Below, piece after piece: positions 36,401 to 45,659 of a DNA stretch of 64,000 nt. Location: assembly GCA_963746275.1 (NCBI GenBank), contig CAVVAX010000016.1, forward strand, positions 1 through 64,000. Reading direction: 5' to 3'. Below the pieces are notes generated by a model, which had not been told where the DNA came from, made no database searches, and saw nothing but the letters and a program-made list of their open reading frames with translations. Position numbers and translations under genes: made by a program. Each line of letters begins with the position of its first letter. Position 1 is the stretch's first letter. Origin of the DNA: JAEULH01 sp963746275. Lineage in GTDB: Bacteria > Pseudomonadota > Alphaproteobacteria > Rhodospirillales > Defluviicoccaceae.

Positions 36401-37540
36401 CTAGTCCGTGCCAGTCTCGCGCAGGGACGCTTCGCCATAGGCGCCTTCGCCGCGGATGGAGAACGCCTCGCCGCTGGCGGAGTGCCGGTCGGTGATGAAC
36501 ACCCGGGCCTTGCGGGCACGGATGTAGACCGGCCGGCCGACCTTCAGGTTCAGCGCATGCAGCGCGGGGCGGGAGAGCTCCACCTCGATGAGGCGGCCGT
36601 CGCCCGCCTCGACCTCGATCTTTGCAAGCGGCCCGGCGGCGGAGATGTAGCGGACGGTGGCGGGGATGCCGGACATGACCATGCCGTTGAAGATCTCGAT
36701 GTCGTGCGGGCGGACGTACGCGACGGCTGCGCTGCCGGCGGCGGAGACATCCTTGGCGATGCCAATCTCGCCGCCCGGGAAGACGGCCTTGCTGCCATCG
36801 ATCCGGCACTCGAAGCGGTTCACCTGACCCAGGAACTCGTAGGCGAAAGGCGAGGCCGGATGGGTATAGACGTCCTCCGGCGTGCCCACCTGCTCGACGA
36901 CGGCGTTGTTCATCAGCACCACCCGGTCGGCGAGCTCCAGCGCTTCCTCCTGGTCGTGGGTGACGAACAGGCTGGTCAGGTGCATCTCGTCGTGCAGGCC
37001 GCGCAGCCAGCGGCGCAGCTCCTTGCGCACCTTGGCGTCGAGCGCCCCGAACGGCTCGTCGAGGAGCAGCACCCTGGGCTCGATCGCCAGGGCGCGGGCG
37101 AGGGCCACGCGCTGCCGCTGGCCGCCGGAGAGCTGCGAGGGGTAGCGATCGGCGAACGGGTCGAGCTGCACCAGGTGCAGCAGCGTCATCACCCGCTCGC
37201 GGATCTCGGCCTTCGCCGGCCGCTGCGCGCGCGGCTTGACCCGGAGCCCGAAGGCCACGTTCTCGAACACCGTCATGTGGCGGAACAGGGCGTAGTGCTG
37301 GAAGACGAAGCCGACGTTGCGCTCGCGCACGTCGCGGCTGACCAGGTCCTCGCCGCCGAAGAGGATGGAGCCTGAGGTCGGCTGCTCCAGGCCGGCGATG
37401 ATGCGAAGCAGCGTCGTTTTGCCCGAGCCGGAGGGGCCGAGCAGCGCCACCAGCTCGCCCTCGGCGATCTTCAGGTTGACCGTGTGCAGGGCGACGAAGT
37501 CGCCGAAGCGCTTGTGGATGTCCCGGATCTCGATGTCCAT
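36401..37540 (-). CDS. cysA: Sulfate/thiosulfate ABC importer ATPase
   Basis: The 379-residue ATPase has Walker A GPSGSGKTT (35-43), LSGGQRQRVALARAL (from 137) and Walker B VLLLDEPFGALD (157-168). The C-terminal extension carries a TOBE-like regulatory region (PVYIRARKARVFITDR). VGFVFQHYALFRHMTVFENVAFGL is the CysA wording for the Q-loop region. It is the last gene of the operon sbp-cysT-cysW-cysA, read leftward, starting 12 bases after the cysW stop. Confidence 0.93.
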   Translation of the reverse strand: MDIEIRDIHKRFGDFVALHTVNLKIAEGELVALLGPSGSGKTTLLRIIAGLEQPTSGSILFGGEDLVSRDVRERNVGFVFQHYALFRHMTVFENVAFGLRVKPRAQRPAKAEIRERVMTLLHLVQLDPFADRYPSQLSGGQRQRVALARALAIEPRVLLLDEPFGALDAKVRKELRRWLRGLHDEMHLTSLFVTHDQEEALELADRVVLMNNAVVEQVGTPEDVYTHPASPFAYEFLGQVNRFECRIDGSKAVFPGGEIGIAKDVSAAGSAAVAYVRPHDIEIFNGMVMSGIPATVRYISAAGPLAKIEVEAGDGRLIEVELSRPALHALNLKVGRPVYIRARKARVFITDRHSASGEAFSIRGEGAYGEASLRETGTD

Positions 37541-37552
37541 GCGAGCGTCTCC

Positions 37553-38451
37553 CTACCGGCGCGTGGCGGCCAGTTCGTGGCCGTAGCGCCATTCGAGCAG
37601 GCTCTTCAGCACCAGCGTCACCAGCGCCAGCAGCGCCAGCAGCGAGGCGACGGCGAACGCACCGACGAAGTTGTACTCATTGTAAAGAATTTCGACCTGA
37701 AGTGGCAGTAGTGTTGGTCATCCCGCGGATGTGGCCGGAGACCACGGAGACTGCGCCGAACTCACCCATGGCCCGGGCGTTGCAGAGAAGCACGCCGTAG
37801 AGCAGCGCCCACTTCACGTTGGGCAGGGTCACCCGCCAGAAGGTCTGCCAGCCGCTGGCGCCGAGCGAAAGCGCCGCTTCCTCCTCCTCGGTACCCTGCT
37901 CCTGCATCAGCGGGATCAGCTCGCGGGCGACGAACGGGAAGGTGACGAAGATGGTCGCCAGCACGATGCCCGGCACGGCGAAGATGATCTGGATGTTGTG
38001 CTCCAGCAGCCACGGCCCGAGCCAGCCGTGGGCGCCGAAGATCAGCACGTAGATCAAGCCCGCGACCACCGGCGAGACCGAGAACGGCAGGTCGACGAAG
38101 GTGGTGAGCAGGCTCTTGCCCGGGAACTCGAACTTGGCGATCGCCCAGGCGGCGGCGACGCCGAACACCAGGTTGCAGGGCACGGCGATCGCCGCGACCA
38201 GCAGGGTCAGGCGGATCGCCGCCAGCGTGTCCGGCGTGTGCAGCTTTCAGCGAGGTAGGCGGCGATGCCGTGGCGGAAGGCCTCGGCGAACACCGAGACC
38301 AGCGGCAACACCAGGAACAGCACGATGAAGCCGAGGCCGACGGCGATCAGGAGCATCCGCACCCAGGCCGGCTCCTCGATCGCCGATGGCGAACCCGCGT
38401 CGGCAACGGCTGTGGCGCGGCGGGAAAGGCGGCGGCAAGATCAGCGGGCAT
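37553..38451 (-). CDS. cysW: Sulfate ABC importer permease CysW (three frameshifts)
   Basis: The ATG at 38451 overlaps the cysT stop. The reading MPADLAAAFPAAPQPLP shifts frame near 38400 into EEPAWVRMLLIAVGLGFIV and VFAEAFRHGIAAYLA. It shifts again near 38245 into AIRLTLLVAAIAVPCNLVFG and FEFPGKSLLTTFVDLPFSVS. A third change near 37715 leads to the end LLEWRYGHELAATRR, stop 37553-37555. The inner-membrane permease signature is EEEAALSLGASGWQTFWRVT. GEFGAVSVVSGHIRG is characteristic of CysW. Length across the breaks is about 299 residues. The density of breaks in this short gene is notable. Confidence 0.85.
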
Positions 38452-39280
38452 GCTTCCACCTCTGCAACAGGTTGAGCAGCAGCAGCATGACGAACGCGAT
38501 GATCAGCATGGCGACGCCGACCGCGGCGGCACCGGCGTAGTCGTACTGCTCCAGCTTGATGACGATGAGCAGCGGCGCGATCTCCGAGACCATCGGCATG
38601 TTGCCGGCGATGAAGATCACCGAGCCGTACTCGCCGACGGCGCGGGCCAGGGCCAGCGCGTAGCCGGTGAGCAGCGCCGGCAGGATCGCCGGCAGGATCA
38701 CCCGGACCATGGTCTGCAGCCTGGAGGCGCCGAGGCTGGCGGCGGCCTCCTCCACCTCCCGCTCGACGTCCTGCAACACCGGCTGGACGGTGCGGACGAC
38801 GAACGGCAGGCCGATGAACACCAGCGCGACGACGACGCCGAGCGGGGTGAACGCCACCTGGACGCCCAGCGGCTGCAACAGGCTGCCGATCCAGCCATTG
38901 GGCGCGTAGAGCGCGGTCAGTGCCACGCCGGCGACCGCGGTCGGCAGCGCGAACGGCAGGTCCACCAGCGCGTCGATCAGCCGCTTGCCGGGAAACTGGT
39001 AGCGCACCAGCACCCAGGCGACGATCAGGCCGAAGACGGCGTTGACGCGGCGGCGATCAGCGAGGCGCCGAAGCTGAGCCTGAGCGCCGCCAGCACCCGG
39101 GGCTCCGTCACCGCCGCGATGAAGCCGGCGAAGACCCAGCTCCACCGGGCGCAGCACCAGCGCCGCCAGCGGGATCAGCACGATCAGGCTGAGGTAGACC
39201 AGCGTGAAGCCGAGCGTCGGGCCGAAGCCCGGCAGCACGCTCGGCGCCCGCCGGAGGGAGAGCCGTGCAGGCAGTGCCAT
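38441..39280 (-). CDS. cysT: Sulfate ABC importer permease CysT/CysU (frameshifts)
   Basis: The ATG at 39280 starts MALPARLSLRRAPSVLPGFG and a first membrane segment (LGFTLVYLSLIVLIPLAALV). Between about 39150 and 39050 the frame changes twice. The rest reads AVNAVFGLIVAWVLVRYQFP, LIDALVDLPFALPTAVAGVA and the permease loop EEAAASLGASRLQTMVRVI. GEYGSVIFIAGNMPMVSEI is diagnostic for CysT. Its stop lies inside the start region of cysW, indicating coupled translation. The open frame continues upstream into the sbp gene, which I regard as an artefact of the frameshifts. Confidence 0.87.
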   Translation of the reverse strand: MALPARLSLRRAPSVLPGFGPTLGFTLVYLSLIVLIPLAALVLRPVELGLRRLHRGGDGAPGAGGAQAQLRRLADRRRVNAVFGLIVAWVLVRYQFPGKRLIDALVDLPFALPTAVAGVALTALYAPNGWIGSLLQPLGVQVAFTPLGVVVALVFIGLPFVVRTVQPVLQDVEREVEEAAASLGASRLQTMVRVILPAILPALLTGYALALARAVGEYGSVIFIAGNMPMVSEIAPLLIVIKLEQYDYAGAAAVGVAMLIIAFVMLLLLNLLQRWKHAR

Positions 39281-39302
39281 GACTCGCCGTCCCGCTCTCG
39301 CG

Positions 39303-40326
39303 TTACCGCGCCCGCGGCTGATAGATCTGGTCGAAGACGCCGCCGTTCGGCGAAGTGCTCCGCTTGCGCCTTCTCCCAGCCGCCGAACACCTCGTCGATG
39401 GTGAACAGGTTCAGCGGCGGGAACTGCTGGCGATGGCGCTCCAGAACGTCCGCGGCCCGCGGCCGGAAGAAGTGCTCGGCGATCAGCTCCTGGCTTTCCG
39501 GGGCGTAGAGGTACTTCAGGTAGGCTTCCGCCACGGCGCCGCTCTTGTTGCGCTCGACGTTGGCGTCGACCACCGCGACCGACGGCTCGGCCAGGATGCT
39601 GACCGAGGGGACGACGATGTCGACCTCGTCCGGCCCCAGCTCCTGGATCGCCAGCAGCGCCTCGTTCTCCCAGGAGAGGAGCACGTCGCCGATCCTCCGC
39701 TGGACGAAGGTGGTCGTCGCCGCTCGCGCGCCGGTGTCGAGAACGGGGACATTGCGGAAGATCTTGCCCACGAAGTCCTTCGCCGTCTCCGGGCTTCCGC
39801 CCGGCTGGCGCAGCGCGTAGCCCCAGGCGGCGAGGTAGTTCCAGCGGGCGCCGCCGGAGGTCTTCGGGTTCGGGCGTGATCACCGAGATGCCGTCGCGGA
39901 CCAGGTCGGGCCAGTCGGTGATGTTCTTCGGGTTGCCCTTGCGCACCAGGAAGACGATGGTCGAGGTATAGGGCGCGCTGTTGTCCGGAAGCTCCGCCTG
40001 CCAGCCGGGCTGGATCAGCCCGCGCTGGACGAGGGCGTCGACGTCGCCGGCCAAAGCCAGCGTGACGACGTCAGCGGGCAGGCCGTCGATGACCGAGCGG
40101 GCCTGCTTGCCAGAGCCGCCGTGCGACATGCGGATGGTGACGTCGTCGCCGCCACTGGCCTTCCAGTGCTCGGCGAACTTGGCGTTGTACTCCTGGTAGA
40201 ATTCACGCGTCGGATCGTAGGAGACGTTGAGCAGGGTCGTTTCGGCCGGGCCACATCCGCTTGACCGGCGACCAGAGCGGCAGGAGAGCAAGAGCGGCAA
40301 GCGGCAGTCGGTGTCCGAGCGGTCAT
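39303..40326 (-). CDS. sbp: Sulfate-binding periplasmic protein (frameshifts)
   Basis: Sulfate-binding protein signatures are present: LLNVSYDPTREFYQEYNAKF, VTIRMSHGGSGKQARSVIDG, PADVVTLALAGDVDALV and TSTIVFLVRKGNPKNITDW, then ISVITPEP. A frame change near 39870, others toward the C-terminus and another near 39345 split the gene; VDANVERNKSGAVAEAYLKY and FFRPRAADVLERH belong to the middle part. The end NGGVFDQIYQPRAR stops at 39303-39305. The signal peptide is also broken, so the start near 40326 is uncertain. It heads the cys transport operon and follows the Rrf2 regulator gene. Confidence 0.8.
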
Positions 40327-40377
40327 CGGAGGCGTCCTTCTCCCTGGTGTCGCCGGAGCGATTGCCCTCATATCCTA

Positions 40378-40857
40378 TCAAGTAGATCGATTAATCAACA
40401 AAAAAATTCCTAGCGCACCGCCGATCAGGGTGTCGACGCGCCGGCCCATGGCCACACCGTCGGCCAGCGTCGTCCGGTCGAGGACCTCGGACATCGCGTC
40501 TCGCACCCGGCGCATGACCTTGCGGATGGCGCACGCTTCCTCGTCGGCGCAGTCGGTGCAGCGCTGGTAGCCGGTGAGGCTGGCGCAGGGGATGGGCGCC
40601 AGCGGTCCTTCGGTGATCCGGATGATCTCGCCGAAGGTGATGCTGTCAGCCGGACGCGCCAGGGCGTAGCCGCCGCCGCGGCCGCGCTGGCTGCGCAACA
40701 GCCCGTGCCGCTTGACGTCGAGCAGGATGAGTTCGAGGAACTTTTTCGGCACGTTCTCCCGCTCGGCGATCTCGCCGATGAGGACCAAGCGCCCTTCGGG
40801 CTGTTCGGCCAGCATCAGCAGCGCGCGCAGCGCGTACTTGCTGCGCTGCGTGATCAT
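40378..40857 (-). CDS. Rrf2-family transcriptional regulator
   Basis: The 159-residue protein has the Rrf2 winged helix (MITQRSKYALRALLMLAEQP; AERENVPKKFLELILLDVKR; LLRSQRGRGGGYALARP). Four cysteines (91, 100, 103, 109) in a cluster like the Fe-S-binding Rrf2 regulators lie after residue 90. It is immediately upstream of and codirectional with the sulfate-uptake operon, so a role in sulfur or cysteine control (CymR-like) is likely but inferred. An AT-rich stretch around 40370-40395 between the genes could hold its operator. Confidence 0.88.
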   Translation of the reverse strand: MITQRSKYALRALLMLAEQPEGRLVLIGEIAERENVPKKFLELILLDVKRHGLLRSQRGRGGGYALARPADSITFGEIIRITEGPLAPIPCASLTGYQRCTDCADEEACAIRKVMRRVRDAMSEVLDRTTLADGVAMGRRVDTLIGGALGIFLLINRST

Positions 40858-40887
40858 CGGCCCGCGCCCGTAGGTCCGCGGTTCGGC

Positions 40888-41739
40888 TCATGCAGCGGCG
40901 AAGGCGAAGTAGAGTTCGCGCGCCTGCCGGTAGACGGGGCCGACGGGCAGCGTCCGGTCCTCGAGCCGGGTGCAGGGCAGCACCTTGCCGTAGTTGCCGG
41001 TGGCGAAGACCTCGGAGGCCGCCAGCAGCTCGGCGAAGTCGACCGCCCGCTCCACCACCTCGACGCCCGCCTCGCGCAGCAGGGCGATGACCCGCTGCCG
41101 GGTGATGCCATTGAGGAACGTGCCGTTGGCGGCGGGCGTCTGCACCACGCCGTCGCTGACGAAGAACAGGTTCATGTAGCCGAACTCGGCAACGTTGCCG
41201 TTGGGGTCGAGGACGATCGCCGCGTCGAAGCCGCGCGAAGCCGCCTCGCGGCTGGCCCGGGCGACGTTGGGATAGAGGCAGGAGGCCTTCGCCTCGGTCG
41301 GCGCCATGTCTTTCGCCGGACGGCGAAACGACGACAGGCAGGCGCTGAAGCCCTCGTCGCTCGGCAACGGCGACTCGTAGATCGCCATGGCGAAGTGGGT
41401 GCTCTGCGGGTCGGGGACGACGAAGCCGGACTCGGCGTAGAGCATCGGGCAGACGTAGAGTTGCGCCCGGTCGGGGAAGCGGTGGATGCCCTCCCAGGCC
41501 AGCGACTCGATCTCGCCGGCCGTGAGCGGCGAGCAGAGCCCGAGGATCGCCGCCGAGTGCACCACCCGGGCGCAATGCCGGTCGAGATCGGGCGCCATGC
41601 CGTCGAAGGCGCGGGCGCCGTCGAAGGCGACGGAGGCGAGCCACATCGCGTGGCTTTTGGCGCTGAGAATGGCCGGGCTGCCGCTGCGCCAGCGGCCGTC
41701 GGCGTAGGTGATGACCTTGCCCGCTCTTGCTTTTGCCAT
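40888..41739 (-). CDS. Class IV PLP aminotransferase (BCAT-like)
   Basis: The 283-residue protein fits the fold-type IV aminotransferases. It has SAKSHAMWLASVAFDGARAF, the HCARVVHSAAILGL region, the PLP lysine in TEAKASCLYPNVARASREA, and VAEFGYMNLFFVSDG with FLNGITRQRVIALLREAGVE. Members include branched-chain aminotransferase and close relatives active on other amino acids. It sits 30 bases upstream of the Rrf2 gene in the same direction. Because the PAKDMAPTEAKAS wording differs from classical IlvE, substrate is left open. Confidence 0.85.
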   Translation of the reverse strand: MAKARAGKVITYADGRWRSGSPAILSAKSHAMWLASVAFDGARAFDGMAPDLDRHCARVVHSAAILGLCSPLTAGEIESLAWEGIHRFPDRAQLYVCPMLYAESGFVVPDPQSTHFAMAIYESPLPSDEGFSACLSSFRRPAKDMAPTEAKASCLYPNVARASREAASRGFDAAIVLDPNGNVAEFGYMNLFFVSDGVVQTPAANGTFLNGITRQRVIALLREAGVEVVERAVDFAELLAASEVFATGNYGKVLPCTRLEDRTLPVGPVYRQARELYFAFAAA

Positions 41740-41857
41740 GGTCCGCGAAGCTTACGCCAAAGGCTGGCGCGCAAGGAAGAGGCTGCCTCTCGCGCCTGCG
41801 TTATGGCTGGAAAGCTGTGCGCGGATGGCTGGGGTGGGGGATCGTGGCGGAGAGGCG

Positions 41858-42061
41858 TCAGAAACCTTCGCGTTCGAGCCGCTTGCGCTCGAGCTTGCGC
41901 GCGCGGCGGACGGCTTCAGCCTTCTCGCGTGCGCGCCGCTCTGACGGCTTCTCGTACGACCGCCTGAGCTTCATCTCGCGGAAAATGCCTTCGCGTTGCA
42001 TCTTTTTCTTCAAGGCCTTCAGGGCCTGGTCGACGTTGTTGTCGCGGACGATTACTTGCAC
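41858..42061 (-). CDS. rpsU: 30S ribosomal protein bS21
   Basis: The 67-residue protein MQVIVRDNNVDQALKALKKK, with REMKLRRSYEKPSERRAREK and a basic tail, is a typical alphaproteobacterial S21. The start is the ATG at 42061. It is divergent from def across a 135-bp gap. Confidence 0.96.
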   Translation of the reverse strand: MQVIVRDNNVDQALKALKKKMQREGIFREMKLRRSYEKPSERRAREKAEAVRRARKLERKRLEREGF

Positions 42062-42196
42062 GTGCTACTCGCTTTCTCTCCAATCATAGGCGGAAAAACC
42101 CGGGTCGGGGCTTGTAGCACACCGGGGCTGCGCGTGTGAAGGCTTGTCCATTCTGTGCGAACGCCCGAAATCATGAACGCATAGCCGAGGACGCCG

Positions 42197-42805
42197 ATGG
42201 CCATTCTCAAGATCGCGCGCATGGGACACCCGGTGTTGCGGCGCGTCGCCGAGCCGGTTGCCGATCCCAGCGCCCCGGAGGTGGCCCGGCTCGTCGCCGA
42301 TATGCTCGACACCATGGTCGACTCGGACGGCGTCGGCCTCGCCGCACCGCAGGTCCATGCTTCCGTGCGGATCGTCACCTTCCACGTTCCGCGATCGCGT
42401 GCCGGCGGCGGCCCCGGCAGCACGCCCGGGGATGCGGACGGGCCCGTGGCGTTGACCATCCTCATGAACCCCGAGATCGAGCCGCTCGACGACGCCATGG
42501 AGGACGGCTGGGAAGCCTGCCTTTCCGTGCCCGGGCTCACCGGCCTGGTGCCGCGCCACCGCCGCATCCGCTACCGCGGCGTCGATCTGCGCGGCCAGCC
42601 GATCGAGCGCATCGCCGAGGGCTTCCATGCGCGGGTCGTCCAGCACGAGTGCGACCATCTCGACGGCATCGTGTACCCGCAGCGGATGGTCGACCTCGGC
42701 CGCCTCGCCTTTGTCGACGAGATCCGCCGGGTCGTTGCGCGGCCCGTGGACACGATGCCGGCCGCCGGGTCCGGCCGCACCGCAGCAGCAACGGAGGCGA
42801 CATGA
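42197..42805 (+). CDS. def: Peptide deformylase
   Basis: The 202-residue enzyme has all three metal-site motifs: GVGLAAPQ (45-52), EACLSVPG (106-113, Cys108) and QHECDHLDG (149-157, His150, Glu151, His154). It removes the formyl group from new proteins. An insert rich in Gly and Pro (about 68-83) lies between beta strands. The last codons overlap coq9 by four bases (ATGA). Its partner fmt is not adjacent in this window. Confidence 0.94.
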   Translation: MAILKIARMGHPVLRRVAEPVADPSAPEVARLVADMLDTMVDSDGVGLAAPQVHASVRIVTFHVPRSRAGGGPGSTPGDADGPVALTILMNPEIEPLDDAMEDGWEACLSVPGLTGLVPRHRRIRYRGVDLRGQPIERIAEGFHARVVQHECDHLDGIVYPQRMVDLGRLAFVDEIRRVVARPVDTMPAAGSGRTAAATEAT

Positions 42806-43488
42806 GCAGCGATGGAACGACGGCCGAACAGGCCGAGATGGAAACGCGGACCATCCGCGACGCCATCGTCGAGGCCGCGCTGCCCCATGTCCCCTTCGAC
42901 GGCTGGACCATGAAGATGGCAGCGATCGCCGCCGAGGATGCGGGGTATCCGCGCGAGACGGCGGATCGGGTTTTTCCCGGCGGGGTCAGCGACATCCTGC
43001 GGCACTGGTCGGACCTCTCGGACCGGACGATGCTGGCGGAGATGGCCGGCCGCGATCTGTCGGCGATGGGTGTGCGCGATCGCGTCGCCGCGGCGCTCAG
43101 GGTCCGCATCGAGGTCAATGCCGCGCACAAGGAAGCGGTGCGCCGGGCACTGTCGCATCTGGCCTTGCCGCAGAACGCGACGGTCGCGATGGGGAACACG
43201 CTGCGGGCGGTGGACGCCATCTGGTACGCCGCCGGCGATACCGCGACCGACTTCAGCTACTACAGCAAACGGGCGTTGCTGACGCCGGTCTATGTGTCCA
43301 GCATCCTGTACTGGATCGACGACGGCTCCGAGGCGTTCGCCGACACCTGGGCCTTTATCGACCGGCGCCTGGACGACATCCTCAGGATCCCACGGTTCAC
43401 GAGCGGGCTGAAGCGGCTGTTCAACCCGCTCTCGTGGTGGTCCGGCGGCGGCAGGCGCAACGACTGGGAGCCTCGGCAACCGGCCTGA
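42802..43488 (+). CDS. coq9: COQ9 family ubiquinone biosynthesis protein
   Basis: The ATG at 42802 overlaps the def stop. The 228-residue product has a TetR-like N-terminal helical part (IRDAIVEAALPHVPFDGWTM) and the COQ9 core: FPGGVSDILRHWSDLSDRTM, RDRVAAALRVRIE, AIWYAAGDTATDFSYYSKRA and LLTPVYVSSILYWIDDGSEA. COQ9 binds isoprenoid lipids and helps COQ7-type hydroxylation. The family is found in mitochondria and alphaproteobacteria, supporting the taxonomic call. Confidence 0.92.
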   Translation: MSSDGTTAEQAEMETRTIRDAIVEAALPHVPFDGWTMKMAAIAAEDAGYPRETADRVFPGGVSDILRHWSDLSDRTMLAEMAGRDLSAMGVRDRVAAALRVRIEVNAAHKEAVRRALSHLALPQNATVAMGNTLRAVDAIWYAAGDTATDFSYYSKRALLTPVYVSSILYWIDDGSEAFADTWAFIDRRLDDILRIPRFTSGLKRLFNPLSWWSGGGRRNDWEPRQPA

Positions 43489-43665
43489 TCAAGGCGCGGG
43501 CGAGGGCAGCGCCCGCAGCAGCAGCCCGAGGACGCCGATGGCCGCCGCAAAGAGCATGAGCGCGCCGAAGAACAGGCGCGCCAACGGGTCGTCGGCACCC
43601 AGCCGGGCCCGCAAGTACCAGGATCCGGCGAAGACGACGGTGGCGAACAGCGAAACGACGTCCAT
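43489..43665 (-). CDS. Small two-helix membrane protein
   Basis: A 58-residue protein from the ATG at 43665 (MDVVSLFATVVFAGSWYL) has two hydrophobic segments joined by RARLGADDPLAR. It ends directly against the coq9 stop, convergent. No family is recognised. The gene follows the winged-helix regulator in the same direction. Confidence 0.55.
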   Translation of the reverse strand: MDVVSLFATVVFAGSWYLRARLGADDPLARLFFGALMLFAAAIGVLGLLLRALPSPAP

Positions 43666-43694
43666 GAAGCGCAGTCGCCGAGCGCTGGCGTACG

Positions 43695-44249
43695 CTATGC
43701 CTCGGCGGGGATGGCGTCCAGACGCTCGGCGAACATCCTCAACCAGCCGATCCGGCTTCCCAGGAGCGACATGTCGTGGTCCAGCCATACGGCCAGGCAG
43801 CCCTCGTCGCCCGAGTGGTGCTCGCGCAGGTCGCGCAGTCGGGTCAGCTCGCGCTCGCAGACGTCGGCGAGTAGCCTCACCTGGATGATCCGCTCCGCCG
43901 GATCCAGCAGATGCAGGAAACGGAACTTCAGCGCCACGACCAGCTTGGTGAGCTCGGTGGAGGAGGGGCGGACGTTGGCGGCGAGCAGCGTCCGCAGCTC
44001 ATTGCGCCCGTCCTCGGTGATCCGCAGCAACGCGTCGTCGCCGTCCCCGTTCGCGGTCTCGACCAGCCCCTCGTAGCGCAGGAGCTGGATGGAGTGACCC
44101 ATGATCTCGGGCGTCGGGCCGATGATGCGGCTGATGAAATGGCGGATGGCGACCGCGAGGTCGCTGTAGCGGCGCTCGCCCAGGGCCAACGTGCCGAGAG
44201 CGCAGAGCCGGATCGATTCCTTCGGCGTCAGCGTTTGGTCGGCATACAT
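43695..44249 (-). CDS. Winged-helix (PadR-like) regulator
   Basis: The 184-residue protein starts MYADQTLTPKESIRLCALGT. A winged-helix region follows (RRYSDLAVAIRHFISRIIGP; MGHSIQLLRYEGLVE; LLRITEDGRNELRTLL). The C-terminal half is helical (LTKLVVALKFRFLHLLDPAE). This matches PadR-like regulators with an effector-binding C-terminus. Target unknown; hemA lies upstream in the same direction but 125 bases away, so a separate promoter is likely. Confidence 0.72.
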   Translation of the reverse strand: MYADQTLTPKESIRLCALGTLALGERRYSDLAVAIRHFISRIIGPTPEIMGHSIQLLRYEGLVETANGDGDDALLRITEDGRNELRTLLAANVRPSSTELTKLVVALKFRFLHLLDPAERIIQVRLLADVCERELTRLRDLREHHSGDEGCLAVWLDHDMSLLGSRIGWLRMFAERLDAIPAEA

Positions 44250-44374
44250 GCGGCGACGCTCCTACCGAGGCACTCAGAACCTCCCATTAGGATGGGGCGC
44301 GCGATCGCGAATGTCCATCGAAGCGGGCCGCTGGGGTCCGGACGCGCCCCGCGAGCAGGGCCGGGCGTAGCGCC

Positions 44375-45586
44375 TCAGGCGGCCTCGCGCAGCTCCAGCC
44401 GGTTCCAGACCTCCCGCATCGCCGCGAGCAGGTGGTCCATGTGGGTGTCGGTGTGCAGCGGCGTGGGCGTGAAGCGCAGCCTCTCGGTCCCCTTCGCCAC
44501 CGTCGGGTAGTTGATCGGCTGGACGTAGACGCCGTGGCGGGTCAGCAGCTCGTCGCTGGCGCGCTTGCACAGCACCGGGTCGCCGACCATGACGGGCACG
44601 ATGTGGCTTTCGCTGTCCATCACCGGCAGCCCGGCCTCCGCGAGGCGGCGCTTCAGCGTCGCCGCCCGTTCCTGATGGCGCAGCCGGAGCTCGTTGTGCG
44701 CCTTGAGATGGCGGAGGCTGGCCAGCGCGCCCGCGGCGATGGCGGGCGGCATGGCGGTGGAGAAGATGAAGCCGGCGCCATAGCTGCGGACGAAGTCGCA
44801 GAGCGCCGCCGAGCCGGCGATATAGCCGCCGACCGTGCCCATCGCCTTGGCCAACGTGCCCTGAATGACGGTGAGCCTGGACATCACGCCGTCGCGCTCG
44901 GCGACGCCGGCGCCGCGGGGCCCGTACATGCCGACGGCGTGGACCTCGTCGAGGAAGGTCATGGCGCCGTAGCGGTCGGCGACGTCGCAGATCTCGCCGA
45001 TGGGGGCGATATCACCGTCCATGGAGTAGACGGACTCGAAAGCCACAAGCTTCGGCCGGTCGGGAGCGCAGTTGGCGAGCAGGCTTTCGAGGTGGGCGAC
45101 GTCGTTATGGCGAAAGATCCGCTTCTCCGCCTTGGAGTGGACAATGCCCTCGATCATCGAGTTGTGGTTCATGGAATCGGAGATCACAACGCAGTCGGGA
45201 AGGCTGCGGCAGATGGTGCTGAGCGCGGTCATGTTGGCGATCCAGCCGGAGCCGAACAGCAACGCCGCCTCCGTTGCGTGCCACTCGGCAAGCTCGCGCT
45301 CGAGCACGACGTGGGTGTGGTTAGTTCCGGAGATGTTGCGGGTGCCGCCGGCGCCGGCGCCATAGCTGTCGACGGCATCGTGCATCGCCGCCAGGACCGC
45401 GGGGTGCTGGCCCATGCCGAGGTAGTCGTTGGAACACCAGACGGTGATGTCGCGGACCTCGCCGTCGAGGTGACAGCGCGCCCTAGGGAAGTTGCCGGCC
45501 TGACGCTCAAGCTCGGCGAAGATCCGATACCGGCCCTCGCGCCGCAGCCGGTCGATTTGCTCCGAAAAGAACGCTTCGTAGTTCAT
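44375..45586 (-). CDS. hemA: 5-aminolevulinate synthase
   Basis: The ATG at 45586 gives 403 residues. ALAS signatures are WCSNDYLGMGQHP, GAGAGGTRNISGTNH, FESVYSMDGDIAPI, FLDEVHAVGMYGPRGAGVAE and the PLP lysine K247 in QGTLAKAMGTVGGY. It condenses glycine with succinyl-CoA (C4 or Shemin route) for heme, the pathway used by alphaproteobacteria. The region beyond 45586 that is also open reads as non-coding. Confidence 0.95.
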   Translation of the reverse strand: MNYEAFFSEQIDRLRREGRYRIFAELERQAGNFPRARCHLDGEVRDITVWCSNDYLGMGQHPAVLAAMHDAVDSYGAGAGGTRNISGTNHTHVVLERELAEWHATEAALLFGSGWIANMTALSTICRSLPDCVVISDSMNHNSMIEGIVHSKAEKRIFRHNDVAHLESLLANCAPDRPKLVAFESVYSMDGDIAPIGEICDVADRYGAMTFLDEVHAVGMYGPRGAGVAERDGVMSRLTVIQGTLAKAMGTVGGYIAGSAALCDFVRSYGAGFIFSTAMPPAIAAGALASLRHLKAHNELRLRHQERAATLKRRLAEAGLPVMDSESHIVPVMVGDPVLCKRASDELLTRHGVYVQPINYPTVAKGTERLRFTPTPLHTDTHMDHLLAAMREVWNRLELREAA

Positions 45587-45659
45587 CCTGCGTTGCTCCC
45601 GCGTTTTAACTCCCAAACCGGCCCGGTATCGGTTGTACCCCGTTGGTCCGGGCCGCACC

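Noticed and set aside
38441..40381. A 646-residue sulfate-binding protein/permease fusion
   Set aside because: Sbp and CysT normally are separate, the joining stretch is out-of-frame noise, and CysT has a proper ATG at 39280.
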